This document shows positions 48,672 through 58,186 of a stretch of 64,000 nt of DNA, piece by piece. The translations under genes were made by a program, and so were the position numbers. Position 1 is the stretch's first letter; each line of letters begins with the position of its first letter. Source of the stretch: Gammaproteobacteria bacterium (GTDB lineage Bacteria; Pseudomonadota; Gammaproteobacteria; SZUA-229); assembly GCA_029882215.1 (NCBI GenBank), contig JAOULC010000014.1, positions 1 through 64,000 on the forward strand, in the 5' to 3' direction. The notes below the pieces were generated by a model. The model ran no database searches. It was not told where the DNA came from and was given only the letters and a program-made list of their open reading frames with translations.

Positions 48672-49843
48672 TATCTTGTCTCCCTTGAACGTGACGGTAT
48701 TCTGTTTCGTAAATCATCTAAGCCTGTGCCTGAGTCTCTTGCATCATCTCCTGCACTTAATGAGTCCAGTACATTAGTAGATTGCTTAGAGGTCATGCCT
48801 GAGCCCTGTAAAATTTTATCCAGAGGCAAGAACATCATATTATTACCTTTTACATCAACCATGACTTTTGTTGAATTACTCAGCACATGCTCAACCATAT
48901 CGATATATAAACGGTCACGGGTTACACCCGGAGCCTGCTTATATTCCTTTAATAAGGAGGTAAAACGACCGGCATTACCTTCTGCTCGGGCAATAACTTC
49001 CAGCTGATATGATTCTGACTCCGCTTTTAAACGAGCCGCAGCACCACGCGCTTTAGGTACCACTTCATTGCGGTATGCTTCTGCTTCATTCAGAAAGCGA
49101 ACTTTATCTTCAAGCGCTTTATTCACATCATCAAAAGCCGCTTTAACGGCTTCCGGTGGTTTTGCCTGACGAATGTTAACTTCAGTAATGGTTAGACCCG
49201 TTTTATATTGATCCACAATTTCCTGGGTTAATTTTTGTACGTCCGCGGCGATAGTGGCTCGCCCTTCGGTAATAACAAAATCCATATTTCTGCGACCAAT
49301 GCTTTCACGCAAGGCACTTTCTGTAGAATTTTTAAGGGTGACTTCAGGGTCGACCGTATTAAAAATATAATCTGTCGGGTTATCGACACGATACTGAATC
49401 GTACCTTCAATATCGACAATATTTGTATCCTGTGTCAGCATGGTTTCTTCAACACCAATAGAATAAACCTTTGCAACATTTACCTTGACGACATTCTGAA
49501 TAGGACGAGGAAGATGCCAGTGTAGACCACTCTGAACAGTCTCTTTATAAGCGCCAAACTGCATGACGATGCCGCGCTCAGCCTGCTCGACTTTATAGAT
49601 ACCAGAAGCAGCCCATAAAGTGATAACTATCGCCGCAATAACGCCTATGCCCATACCGCCACCAGATGATGAGGATGAACCACTGCCTTTATTATTACCG
49701 CCAAAAATACCGCTTAGTTTTTTCTGGAAGTTACGAAACGCTTCATCAAGGTCTGGTGGCCCCTGATTATTTCCGCGATTACCCCCGTTATTACCCCAGG
49801 GATCTTTCTTGTCGTTATTATTACCAGGCTCATTCCAAGCCAT
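48671..49843 (-). CDS. hflK: FtsH protease modulator HflK
   Basis: The ATG at 49843 is used, with GGAG eight bases upstream; the TTG two codons earlier is less likely. The 390-residue protein has a Gly/Asn-rich cytoplasmic N-terminus (about 1-65), a membrane helix (about 68-85) and an SPFH domain (QAERGIVMQFGAYKETVQSG onward), then a helical C-terminal part. It pairs with HflC in a large complex controlling FtsH. It follows hflX by 64 bases. Confidence 0.96.
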   Translation of the reverse strand: MAWNEPGNNNDKKDPWGNNGGNRGNNQGPPDLDEAFRNFQKKLSGIFGGNNKGSGSSSSSGGGMGIGVIAAIVITLWAASGIYKVEQAERGIVMQFGAYKETVQSGLHWHLPRPIQNVVKVNVAKVYSIGVEETMLTQDTNIVDIEGTIQYRVDNPTDYIFNTVDPEVTLKNSTESALRESIGRRNMDFVITEGRATIAADVQKLTQEIVDQYKTGLTITEVNIRQAKPPEAVKAAFDDVNKALEDKVRFLNEAEAYRNEVVPKARGAAARLKAESESYQLEVIARAEGNAGRFTSLLKEYKQAPGVTRDRLYIDMVEHVLSNSTKVMVDVKGNNMMFLPLDKILQGSGMTSKQSTNVLDSLSAGDDARDSGTGLDDLRNRIPSRSRETR

Positions 49844-49907
49844 ATGCAAACTCCAATTGTTTCAATTTATTAATGTGACACAGTAAGTCTGTCATGAACC
49901 ACGCATT

Positions 49908-51221
49908 TTATGGGCGTTGCACGACAGTCGCAAGGCTTTTATCGGTAAAAAGAAGATCGAGATCGAGACTTTCCCGGCTCACCAACTGATTTAAATCCCG
50001 TCTGGAAATTGATAAATTTATCAGGCTATTGCCCAGCTCATCATTTCGCTCTGATTTAATCGCCCCCAGCTTAAATAATAAAGCACGTAAGCGGCTCTGC
50101 GCCGGTGTAAGGCAGATTTCACCCTGTATAAGATCCTGCCTGAATCGCTCCAGCAATACCTCTTTCAACAGATCCAGTCCTCTGTTCTTTTCTGCTGACA
50201 GCCAGCTGCGTTTTACCTCACCCAGCTCGTCACGATCCACCCACGGATCAAGATCAAGCAAATCGATCTTGTTCATGACCTGTATCTGCGGTACTTCCTC
50301 AGCACCGATATCCGCTAACACCTGATTTACCTGTTCAATATTATGCAGCCTGTTGTCATCGGCTGCATCAATCACATGTAACAGTAAATCAGCCTCTTTG
50401 GTTTCCAGTAAGGTTGAGCGAAACGCATCCACTAAATCATGTGGCAAATGCCGTATGAAACCGACCGTGTCGGCCAGAATCACACTACTGGCATCATCCA
50501 GTTTGAGCTTTCGGAAGGTGGGATCGAGTGTTGCAAACAGCTGATCCTGCACATACACACCTGACTGAGTCAGTGCATTAAACAGCGTCGACTTACCCGC
50601 ATTGGTATAACCTACCAGTGCAATCGTCGGTGTTTCGGCTTTTTTGCGTGACTGCCGGCCCTGTTGACGCTGGCTGCGAACTTTTTCCAGGCGGCGATTA
50701 ATTTGTTTGATACGCTGAGCCAGTAATCGCCGGTCAGTTTCCAGCTGGGTCTCACCCGGCCCACGCAAACCAATACCACCTTTTTGCCGCTCAAGATGAG
50801 TCCAGCCACGTATCAGCCGGGTAGACAGGTGTTTTAACTGTGCCAGTTCAACTTGTAACTTACCTTCAAATGAACGCGCTCGCTGAGCAAAAATATCAAG
50901 AATCAGCCCTGTTCTATCCAGTACTCGGCATTTAAAAGTGGCTTCGAGGTTACGTTCTTGCGACGGACTGAGTGCATGATTAAATAACACCAGCTCAATA
51001 CCATTGGCTTCGATAAATGCTTTAATCTCCTCGGCCTTACCGGATCCAACGAAGAGTTTGGCATTTGGCTTTTGACAAGACGAGGTGAATTCAGCAATAG
51101 ACTCTGCGCCAGCAGATGCAGCCAGTTCACGGAACTCACCCAAATGTTCTCGCCGGGATTCATCATGAATATCGACGTGAATCAGGATTGCTCGTTCACC
51201 GCTACCGGGACGATCAAACAA
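49908..51221 (-). CDS. hflX: Ribosome-associated GTPase HflX
   Basis: The 437-residue protein has an N-terminal HflX domain (about 1-180) with the linker RGPGETQLETDRR, and a G domain from about 198: ALVGYTNAGKSTLFNALT (P-loop), ATLDPTFRKL (switch), DTVGFI and NKIDLL. HflX rescues stalled ribosomes after stress. The start is TTG 51221 with GGAG five bases upstream; no ATG fits. It is separated from hfq by a hairpin. Confidence 0.95.
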   Translation of the reverse strand: MFDRPGSGERAILIHVDIHDESRREHLGEFRELAASAGAESIAEFTSSCQKPNAKLFVGSGKAEEIKAFIEANGIELVLFNHALSPSQERNLEATFKCRVLDRTGLILDIFAQRARSFEGKLQVELAQLKHLSTRLIRGWTHLERQKGGIGLRGPGETQLETDRRLLAQRIKQINRRLEKVRSQRQQGRQSRKKAETPTIALVGYTNAGKSTLFNALTQSGVYVQDQLFATLDPTFRKLKLDDASSVILADTVGFIRHLPHDLVDAFRSTLLETKEADLLLHVIDAADDNRLHNIEQVNQVLADIGAEEVPQIQVMNKIDLLDLDPWVDRDELGEVKRSWLSAEKNRGLDLLKEVLLERFRQDLIQGEICLTPAQSRLRALLFKLGAIKSERNDELGNSLINLSISRRDLNQLVSRESLDLDLLFTDKSLATVVQRP

Positions 51222-51265
51222 ATTAACTCCAGTATTTAGATACCACTAATTAGATAAATAAAAGA

Positions 51266-51290
51266 CGCCAGATAATGCTGCCATTATCTG
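51266..51290 (-). terminator. Hairpin after hfq, probable terminator or attenuator
   Basis: CAGATAATG and CATTATCTG form a perfect nine-pair stem with a four-base loop. On the minus strand it is followed by GCGTCTTTTATTTAT, a U-rich stretch. It lies between hfq and hflX and may only partly stop transcription. Confidence 0.6.
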
Positions 51291-51345
51291 CCGCTAGTAT
51301 ACCTTAAGCACAAGAGGGACTGTGTTTGATTTTCAAGAAAACCAA

Positions 51346-51588
51346 TCAGGCATTGTGACCATTTTCGTCAGCCGGAGCCAGTTTTACCGGTCTTGATGGC
51401 ACAACGGTAGAAATAGCATGTTTGTATACCATCTGGCTTACTGTATTCTTTAATAACACGACAAACTGATCAAACGATTCAATCTGGCCCTGCAATTTAA
51501 TGCCATTGACGAGATAAATCGCAACGGGAATACGTTCTTTGCGCAAAACGTTTAAAAATGGCTCTTGTAATGATTGCCCCTTAGGCAT
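51346..51588 (-). CDS. hfq: RNA chaperone Hfq
   Basis: The 80-residue protein has the Sm1 motif ([20 protein letters not shown] start; [20 protein letters not shown] at about 29-48) and the Sm2 motif ([12 protein letters not shown]). It pairs sRNAs with mRNAs as a ring of six. The C-terminal tail is very short (about 12 residues after the core) compared with E. coli Hfq (102 residues). It follows miaA by about 115 bases, in the usual order. Confidence 0.98.
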   Translation of the reverse strand: MPKGQSLQEPFLNVLRKERIPVAIYLVNGIKLQGQIESFDQFVVLLKNTVSQMVYKHAISTVVPSRPVKLAPADENGHNA

Positions 51589-51702
51589 AACTAACTCCCT
51601 ATTCTAATTAGTATTATTCAAGTTAAACAAAAAAAATCCCTTTAGCAACACAGTTCATTCGGTAATTATGTGGCCAGACTACGCTCAAACAAGTAGCAGG
51701 CA

Positions 51703-52677
51703 CTACAATGATAGCGAATATTTTAAATTTTGCAGTAATTCTTCTTTTTTGAGTGTGTCCGGATCGTAAAAGTTTGCATTTTGTTCTTTTCTGAGCCAGG
51801 TAATCTGTCTTTTTGCCAGCTGGCGCGTTGCAAACACCCCCCGGTCGATCATTTCCGGGTAATCGTACTGCCCTTCCAGATACTCAAGTGCCTGACGGTA
51901 ACCGACCGAGCGCATCGATGACAAATCAAGACTGACATCATTATACTTTTTTAAATCTTCAACTTCTTGCAAAAAACCCTGCTCCAGCATTTTTTTAAAG
52001 CGTGTCTCTATTCTCTGGTGCAACACGGATCTGTCTTGCGGAAACAGCACTATCTTTATTAACTGGTAATTGAGCTTTTCAGACTCCTGCTCTGCCCACA
52101 GTGCCGACATCGGACGACCTGTGATCTCATAAATCTCTAAGGCTCTTTGTATCCGTTGCGGATCGTTTTTATGTATTCGCTCTGCCGCTACCGGATCGAC
52201 CTGCATTAGCCTGTCATGCATTGCATCCCGCCCCAGATTTAAGGCTTCTGCTTCAAGCTTTTTTCTCACCACCTGATCGGCCGAAGGTAGTGGTGACAGA
52301 CCTTCCTGCAAAGCCTTGTAATACAGCATAGTCCCCCCCACCAGCAGCGGTATTTTGCCGCGCGATGTGATGTCGTTCATTAAAGCCAGACAGTCATGAC
52401 GAAAATCAGCCGCAGAATACGTCTGCTGTGGCTCTCTTATGTCAATTAGATGATGCGGTGCAACAGCCAGTTCTTCTGCCGTGGGTTTGGCAGAGCCAAT
52501 ATTCATGCCGCGATAAACCAGAGTCGAATCCACGCTGATAATTTCACACGGCAAATGCTTTATCAGCTCGATCGCCAGACCGGTTTTACCGGTTGCTGTC
52601 GGACCCATGATGGCGATAGCAAAAGGCGCATCATTGCTCACTCCCGGCGCCACTGTAAATGATTCCTGAGCCGCCAT
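51703..52677 (-). CDS. miaA: tRNA dimethylallyltransferase MiaA
   Basis: The 324-residue enzyme adds the isopentenyl group to A37 of tRNAs that read UNN codons. The P-loop is IMGPTATGKTGLAIEL (about 23-38) and the conserved motifs ISVDSTLVYRGMNIGSAKP and DLSSMRSVGYRQALEYL are present. The Asp of DSTLVYRG replaces the more usual DSALVYRG only at the neighbouring residue. One base separates it from mutL, so both share a transcript. Confidence 0.97.
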   Translation of the reverse strand: MAAQESFTVAPGVSNDAPFAIAIMGPTATGKTGLAIELIKHLPCEIISVDSTLVYRGMNIGSAKPTAEELAVAPHHLIDIREPQQTYSAADFRHDCLALMNDITSRGKIPLLVGGTMLYYKALQEGLSPLPSADQVVRKKLEAEALNLGRDAMHDRLMQVDPVAAERIHKNDPQRIQRALEIYEITGRPMSALWAEQESEKLNYQLIKIVLFPQDRSVLHQRIETRFKKMLEQGFLQEVEDLKKYNDVSLDLSSMRSVGYRQALEYLEGQYDYPEMIDRGVFATRQLAKRQITWLRKEQNANFYDPDTLKKEELLQNLKYSLSL

Positions 52678-52678
52678 C

Positions 52679-54529
52679 TTACTGACCTCTCAAAAATAAT
52701 TTATCGATCTGGGAAACATTCATTTGCACCCAGGTTGGCCGCCCATGATTACACTGACCGCTACGCTCGGTTGTTTCCATGTCTCTTAATAGCGCATTCA
52801 TTTCAGGCAAACTCAGCTGGCGGTTGGCCCGTACCGAGCCATGACAGGCCATGGTGCCAAGTACTTCATTCATCATATTTTTAATGCGCTCACTACGGCC
52901 ATGCACACCATAGTCCGATAATACGTCGCGCACTAATGACTCAGCATTTGTTTTATTCAGCAGTAATGGAATCTGCCGTATACGCACTGACTGCGGACCA
53001 CTGCGATCAACCTCCAGCCCAATCTCGGCAAAAAAAACCTGCTCTGCTTCCACCAGCTCTGCCTCTTTTTCACTGACATCAATATCTATTGGTACCAGTA
53101 AAGGCTGAGATGAGATACCGCCACTTTCATAAGAATGTTTTAAACGTTCATAAGTAATGCGTTCATGCGCTGCGTGCATATCAACAATCACCAGACCGTC
53201 GCGGTTCTCTGCCAAAATAAAAATACCGTGCAGCTGTGCTTTGGCAAAACCTAAGGGAGGGTATTCTGCATTCTCAGCACTGTTCAAACCGCCAATTTCT
53301 GCCTTCGCCTGTGAACTGGCTAATTGCGTATAAGCCGCTATTTGTTCTTCGACGGCCAGTGACATTGAGGACTGGCGAGGATTGTATGCCTGATTATTTT
53401 GGTAGCTTTGAGCAAAAGCCGGATTATTACCGCTGCTCGCTTGAGCAAACTCAGCCGGCGGACTCATGTTTGCATAGCTTTGCTGATAGTTTGCCTGAAA
53501 GCCTGTTTCATTGCCGGGGCTGGCCGGCTTTATTTTAGCAATGGCATCGTGTATCGCCCGGTATAAAAAGTCATGTACGGTTCTTGATTCACGAAAACGC
53601 ACTTCACTTTTAGTCGGGTGCGCATTGACATCAACCAGTACAGGGTCAAGTTCAAAATACAATACATAAGCCGGGTGCCGGCCATGAAAGAGTACATCCT
53701 GATAGGCCTGGCGCACAGCATGCGTAATCACACGGTCTTTTACCATACGGCCATTAACATAAAAATACTGTAAGTCAGCCTGACTGCGTGAAAAAGTCGG
53801 TAAGGCAATCCAGCCCCATATTTTCAAACCGATGGCTTCATGTTCTAGATAAACACTTTGCTCGATAAAACTTTTACCGCAAATCTCAGCAATCCGTTTT
53901 TCCTGACCCGGGCGGTCTGCTGCTGCACGAAACTGCCTTACTGTTTTACGGTTACTAGATAAACTAAGGCTGATATCAAAACGGCTTAATGCAATGCGTT
54001 TTACCACATCATCGAGATGTTTAAATTCTGTTTTTTCTGTTTTAAGAAACTTGCGCCGGGCCGGGACATTAAAAAACAAATCACGGACTTCTATCGTCGT
54101 ACCTGTTTTATGAGGCACAGGTTTTTGTTCGATTTCTTTCTCACTGCCATCACCGATGACCTGCCAGCCTGACTGATTTTCAGTAGCCGATGAAATCACC
54201 AGTCGTGAAATGGATGCAATACTGGGAATGGCTTCACCACGAAAGCCAAGACTGCCCACATGCTCCAAGTCATCCAGATTACGGATTTTACTGGTCGCAT
54301 GACGCGATAGTGCCAGCGCCATATCGTCTTTATGTATGCCCGAACCATTATCGGTAATCCGGATCAGCTTGGTTCCGCCCTGCTCTACATCGATGTTGAT
54401 CTTGTCAGAACCGGCATCAATACTGTTTTCTAACAGCTCTTTAATCACTGAAGAGGGCCGTTCAACAACCTCACCGGCTGCAATTTGGTTGATCAGCTGG
54501 TGTGGCATCTGATGAATACGTTTAAGCAT
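52679..54529 (-). CDS. mutL: DNA mismatch repair protein MutL (endonuclease-type)
   Basis: The 616-residue protein has a GHKL ATPase N-terminus: ELLENSIDAGSDKI (about 31-44), DNGSGIHKDD and HATSKI. A Ser/Gln-rich linker (about 340-415) leads to the C-terminal dimerisation domain. That domain carries DMHAAHERITYE, fitting the D-x-H-A-x2-E-x4-E metal motif of nicking MutL proteins, plus ACHGSVR and CNHGRPTW. This suggests an intrinsic endonuclease and methylation-independent strand choice, unlike E. coli MutL, which lacks that motif and uses MutH. Confidence 0.95.
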   Translation of the reverse strand: MLKRIHQMPHQLINQIAAGEVVERPSSVIKELLENSIDAGSDKINIDVEQGGTKLIRITDNGSGIHKDDMALALSRHATSKIRNLDDLEHVGSLGFRGEAIPSIASISRLVISSATENQSGWQVIGDGSEKEIEQKPVPHKTGTTIEVRDLFFNVPARRKFLKTEKTEFKHLDDVVKRIALSRFDISLSLSSNRKTVRQFRAAADRPGQEKRIAEICGKSFIEQSVYLEHEAIGLKIWGWIALPTFSRSQADLQYFYVNGRMVKDRVITHAVRQAYQDVLFHGRHPAYVLYFELDPVLVDVNAHPTKSEVRFRESRTVHDFLYRAIHDAIAKIKPASPGNETGFQANYQQSYANMSPPAEFAQASSGNNPAFAQSYQNNQAYNPRQSSMSLAVEEQIAAYTQLASSQAKAEIGGLNSAENAEYPPLGFAKAQLHGIFILAENRDGLVIVDMHAAHERITYERLKHSYESGGISSQPLLVPIDIDVSEKEAELVEAEQVFFAEIGLEVDRSGPQSVRIRQIPLLLNKTNAESLVRDVLSDYGVHGRSERIKNMMNEVLGTMACHGSVRANRQLSLPEMNALLRDMETTERSGQCNHGRPTWVQMNVSQIDKLFLRGQ

Positions 54530-54620
54530 GTGTTTTATGAGCTGGCGAAGAAAAGCTGTATTTTATCAGGAAGCTAACACTTTTTGGGGGGGATCATAAA
54601 AAGATTTTAATGATTAGCAA

Positions 54621-54665
54621 GAGCTGATAACAAGACCTGACTCAAACAGGTTTCTTTTTCAGCTC
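54621..54665. repeat. Nested hairpin between amiC and mutL
   Basis: GAGCTGA (54621-54627) pairs with TCAGCTC (54659-54665), and inside this ACCTG (54635-54639) pairs with CAGGT (54647-54651). It lies just after the amiC stop. U-richness is weak, so it may be a modest terminator or an mRNA structure. Confidence 0.5.
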
Positions 54666-54694
54666 ATGCCGCTTTACGGATAAATATTAAACAA

Positions 54695-56020
54695 TCAGGC
54701 CACTGTATATGGAATTTTAAGTGCCTGACCAACCTGCAGATGATCGCTGGTTAAACGATTGAGCATTTTCAAATCCATTGAGCTGACTTCGTATTGCTCA
54801 GCAATACCTGCCAGTGTTTCACCAGTGCTGGTTTTGTGTTCTTTATTATTTAATGATAACCAGGTACCGGGAGGTGCTTTTCGGCCAAAGTAATCTGAAA
54901 CGCCACGCAGAATTGCCTGCGCGGTCTTAGCCTGATGCGCCGGACTACGCAGTTTGCGTTCTTCTTTTGGGTTAGAAATAAATGCCGTTTCTAATAAAAT
55001 CGAGGGTACATCAGGCGATTTTAAAACCGCGAAGCCGGCCTGTTGTACACGTTTTTTGTGTACCCTGCCGATACGCTTTAATTCCCCGAGAACTTCATCA
55101 CCCACATCCAGACTGGACTGAATAGTGCCGGTCAGGGATAAATCAAGCAGTACTTCTGCCACCATGTCATCTTTATTATCGAGCTGAACACCACCGATTA
55201 AATCAGAGGCATTTTCTTTTTCTGCCAGCCAGCGAGCTGTTTCAGAGGATGCACCATCGACAGACAAGGCATAAACAGATGAACCGCGTGCGCGGGTATC
55301 ACGATAAGAGTCGGCATGTAATGAAATCAACAGATCAGCTTTATGTTCACGCGCTTTTTTAACCCGTTCACGCAATGCCATGTAGTAATCACCATCACGG
55401 ATCAGAACCGGCTTCATGCCCGGGTATTTTTTAATCACAGCGTGTAATTTACGGGCAATCGCCAGAGTTATGTCTTTCTCTTTGGTGCCCAGGTGCCCAC
55501 TGGCGCCTGGGTCCTTGCCACCATGACCGGCATCGATAGCCACCACAACATCACGTAACTTTGGTTTTTTTGCTTTCTTTTTGGCAATAGCGCCGTTCTT
55601 AACATCTTCCAGGTCGATCACCAGCCGATGACCGGCGCCAGACTCTGGTTTGAGCAAAAAGCTACGGGGTGTCACATGATTACTTAAATCCAGAACAATG
55701 CGCAGATCAGCGCCATTACGCACACCGGTACGAACCCCTTTTAACAAGGCGTTATGCATTTCTTCTATCAGGCCGGAATCAACTAGGCGTGTGTCCTTAA
55801 TATCCACAACAACCCGCTCAGGGTTATGTAAACGGAACAATGAGTGTTCTATGGAGCGATCGAGATCAAAAACCAATCGGGTATTACTGGCTGACTGTGA
55901 CAAACGAATATTGTTAACAGAAGCCGGTTGCGCCGCATTAGCCACACGTGAGATAGCCGGGGCAACGACAATGCCACTGATTCCTACAAATTTTTTGAGA
56001 AAATTACGCCTGTTATCCAT
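54695..56020 (-). CDS. amiC: N-acetylmuramoyl-L-alanine amidase AmiC
   Basis: The 441-residue periplasmic enzyme cleaves septal peptidoglycan so daughter cells can separate. It starts with a Tat-type signal (NRRNFLKKFVGISG), then an AMIN domain (about 33-130), an Amidase_3 zinc domain (about 158-375) and a C-terminal LysM (about 393-438). Zinc and catalytic residues are in IDAGHGGKDPGASG, KEKDITLAIA, LLISLHADS and LLETAFISN. It lies between tsaE and mutL, the classic gammaproteobacterial position. AmiB is an alternative name; the Tat signal favours AmiC. Confidence 0.92.
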   Translation of the reverse strand: MDNRRNFLKKFVGISGIVVAPAISRVANAAQPASVNNIRLSQSASNTRLVFDLDRSIEHSLFRLHNPERVVVDIKDTRLVDSGLIEEMHNALLKGVRTGVRNGADLRIVLDLSNHVTPRSFLLKPESGAGHRLVIDLEDVKNGAIAKKKAKKPKLRDVVVAIDAGHGGKDPGASGHLGTKEKDITLAIARKLHAVIKKYPGMKPVLIRDGDYYMALRERVKKAREHKADLLISLHADSYRDTRARGSSVYALSVDGASSETARWLAEKENASDLIGGVQLDNKDDMVAEVLLDLSLTGTIQSSLDVGDEVLGELKRIGRVHKKRVQQAGFAVLKSPDVPSILLETAFISNPKEERKLRSPAHQAKTAQAILRGVSDYFGRKAPPGTWLSLNNKEHKTSTGETLAGIAEQYEVSSMDLKMLNRLTSDHLQVGQALKIPYTVA

Positions 56021-56133
56021 GACAATTAACCTGTCGCTTCAATCTAATTTTACTTAGTGATACTTATAGTGTCGTCTTTTTTAAAGATAAATCAAGTTTT
56101 TTCTCAATAAATTTAATGAGATAGCATACTTTC

Positions 56134-56622
56134 CTATAGTAATTCATCACGAAGCAGCTGTAACATAACGTTTTTACCCATTTCAGTCGCTGCCGACATT
56201 TCCAGATTTCTACCCGTTTCAGCATAGCTGAGATTGATAGTCAGATCCGGCATTGGCAAAAAGCCTTCTGCCTGCTGCGGCCACTCGATCAGGCAGATAG
56301 AATGGCCATCAAAGTAATCCCTGCCACCGGCATATTCCAGCTCTTCGGGATCTGCCAGGCGATATAAATCAAAATGATAAACCATCAGTTCACCCAGCTG
56401 GTAAGGCTCTACCAGAGTATAGGTCGGACTTTTAACAATGCCTGTAAAACCTAAGGCCCTCAAAAATCCTCTGACGAAGGTTGTTTTTCCGGCACCAAGA
56501 TCGCCAAATAAAAAAACCAGCATTCCGCCAAAGGCTTTATCAGCCAGTCTGCCAGCAAACTGCAGCTGCGCTTCTTCATCGGGCAGATGAGTCGTAAAAC
56601 AATCTTTAGATTTAAAAGTCAT
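56134..56622 (-). CDS. tsaE: tRNA threonylcarbamoyladenosine synthesis ATPase TsaE
   Basis: The 162-residue protein has the P-loop FLFGDLGAGKTTFVRGFL (about 37-54), SPTYTLVEPYQ and HFDLYRLADPEELEYAG. It works with TsaB and TsaD on t6A37 of ANN-decoding tRNAs. It follows nnrDE by 21 bases and is followed by amiC 113 bases on. Confidence 0.96.
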   Translation of the reverse strand: MTFKSKDCFTTHLPDEEAQLQFAGRLADKAFGGMLVFLFGDLGAGKTTFVRGFLRALGFTGIVKSPTYTLVEPYQLGELMVYHFDLYRLADPEELEYAGGRDYFDGHSICLIEWPQQAEGFLPMPDLTINLSYAETGRNLEMSAATEMGKNVMLQLLRDELL

Positions 56623-56643
56623 GGGTAAACTTATAGATGAACG

Positions 56644-58134
56644 TTAGTAGTTAATGAACTGACGAATGAATGGCAATAAATCACTGGCAAGCAAGCCTGT
56701 CTGGCCTGCAGCCGTCACCGCCGCATCAGCCGCCTGAGAATGCAGACAAACACCTATCCTTGCTGCCTCCTCTTTTTCATAGCCCTGCGCCATTAAAGCC
56801 GCAATCACCCCGCTCAAAACGTCACCCATGCCGGCTGACGCCATGCCAGGGTTGCCGAAGGGGCATACATCAATCGGATCTTTGCCATCAAAAACCAGCG
56901 TTCCCGCCCCTTTTAAAACAATAACAGCATTGTATTCAGCATATAAACGCTGGGCCGCGCGAAACCGGTCTTGCTCTATAGCAGCAACATCGATACCTAG
57001 TAGTCGTGCCGCTTCACCAGGGTGCGGAGTGATAACGGCATCCGACAGATCGGCTGCATGTTCAGGTAAGTGATATAAGGCATCAGCATCTAACAACTTA
57101 TAATGATCCTGATATAACACCTGCTCAAAAAGCTTTTTACCCCATTCATCACGACCCAAACCCGGCCCTATCGCGATAACATTAACGCGTTGCAACAACT
57201 CATCCGCAATGACCGGCTCATCAACACCATAAACCATAATTTCAGGCTGGACCGATACCACCGCTGCAACATGTTCCGGTCGCGTGATAACACTCACCCG
57301 GCCCACACCACTTCTTAAGGCAGACTGAGCTGCCAGAATAACAGCCCCGCACATGCCTTTGTTACCACCCACGATCAACAAGTGACCAGTTTGACCTTTA
57401 TGTGTACATGGCTTGCGCTGATGTAAATAAGAAGAGAGCTCTTCATCACCCAATAAGTATGCCTCTTCTTCAAACTGTGAATAGACCGATGCCGGCACCT
57501 GAAGATCATTAAAAATAATTTCACCGCAGTAGTTACGCGCCTGCCCGGTGAACATACCTTTTTTCAAACAAATAAAGCAAACACTATAGTCTGCAATAAT
57601 CGCATTGCCAAAAACAGCCCCGGTATCCGCATCTAAGCCGCTTGGAACGTCAACTGCGATAACAGGCGTATCCAGCTCATTAACCCGCTCAATAACTTCG
57701 ATCCATTCTGGATCCAGTGCTCGCTTAAGACCTGTGCCTAAAATAGCATCAATAATTAAATCAGCACTGCGTAACGCATCGTCCAAGTCCTCTACAAACT
57801 CCCCGCCGGCTTCCTGCCAGTCCAGATAAGCCTGCTGCGCATCGGCTTGCAAATCATCAGGGTCGCTTAAACTATAGACGCTGACATCGCGCCCCTGCTC
57901 TATTGCCTGTTTAGCGATCAAATAACCATCACCTGCATTATTGCCGGCACCGGTTAAAATGAGTATGGAATGAAGTTGTGGAAACTTGAGCCGGTAAAAT
58001 TCGCAAACAGCATTAGCAGCACGCTGCATTAGAAGGTAAGAAGCAATACCAGCATCACTGCTATTGCCTTTGATAATTAACTGATCGAGCTCGCGGCTTT
58101 GCTGCTTGCTATAAAGTCTGCGGGTATAAAACAT
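56644..58134 (-). CDS. nnrDE: Bifunctional NAD(P)H-hydrate epimerase / ADP-dependent dehydratase
   Basis: The 496-residue fusion repairs hydrated NAD(P)H. The N-terminal epimerase part (about 1-215) has TGAGNNAGDGYLIAKQA and AVDVPSGLDADTG. The C-terminal dehydratase (about 230-490) has LLIVGGNKGMCGAVILAA, LDADALYHL, TPHPGEAARLL and the ADP site FGNPGMASAGMGDVLSGVI. The fused form is the usual bacterial YjeF layout. It starts the tsaE-amiC-side group. Confidence 0.95.
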   Translation of the reverse strand: MFYTRRLYSKQQSRELDQLIIKGNSSDAGIASYLLMQRAANAVCEFYRLKFPQLHSILILTGAGNNAGDGYLIAKQAIEQGRDVSVYSLSDPDDLQADAQQAYLDWQEAGGEFVEDLDDALRSADLIIDAILGTGLKRALDPEWIEVIERVNELDTPVIAVDVPSGLDADTGAVFGNAIIADYSVCFICLKKGMFTGQARNYCGEIIFNDLQVPASVYSQFEEEAYLLGDEELSSYLHQRKPCTHKGQTGHLLIVGGNKGMCGAVILAAQSALRSGVGRVSVITRPEHVAAVVSVQPEIMVYGVDEPVIADELLQRVNVIAIGPGLGRDEWGKKLFEQVLYQDHYKLLDADALYHLPEHAADLSDAVITPHPGEAARLLGIDVAAIEQDRFRAAQRLYAEYNAVIVLKGAGTLVFDGKDPIDVCPFGNPGMASAGMGDVLSGVIAALMAQGYEKEEAARIGVCLHSQAADAAVTAAGQTGLLASDLLPFIRQFINY

Positions 58135-58186
58135 AGCGGAATCATAACAAATGTTTGATCATTTCTAGTAGTGATTTTACGAACAA

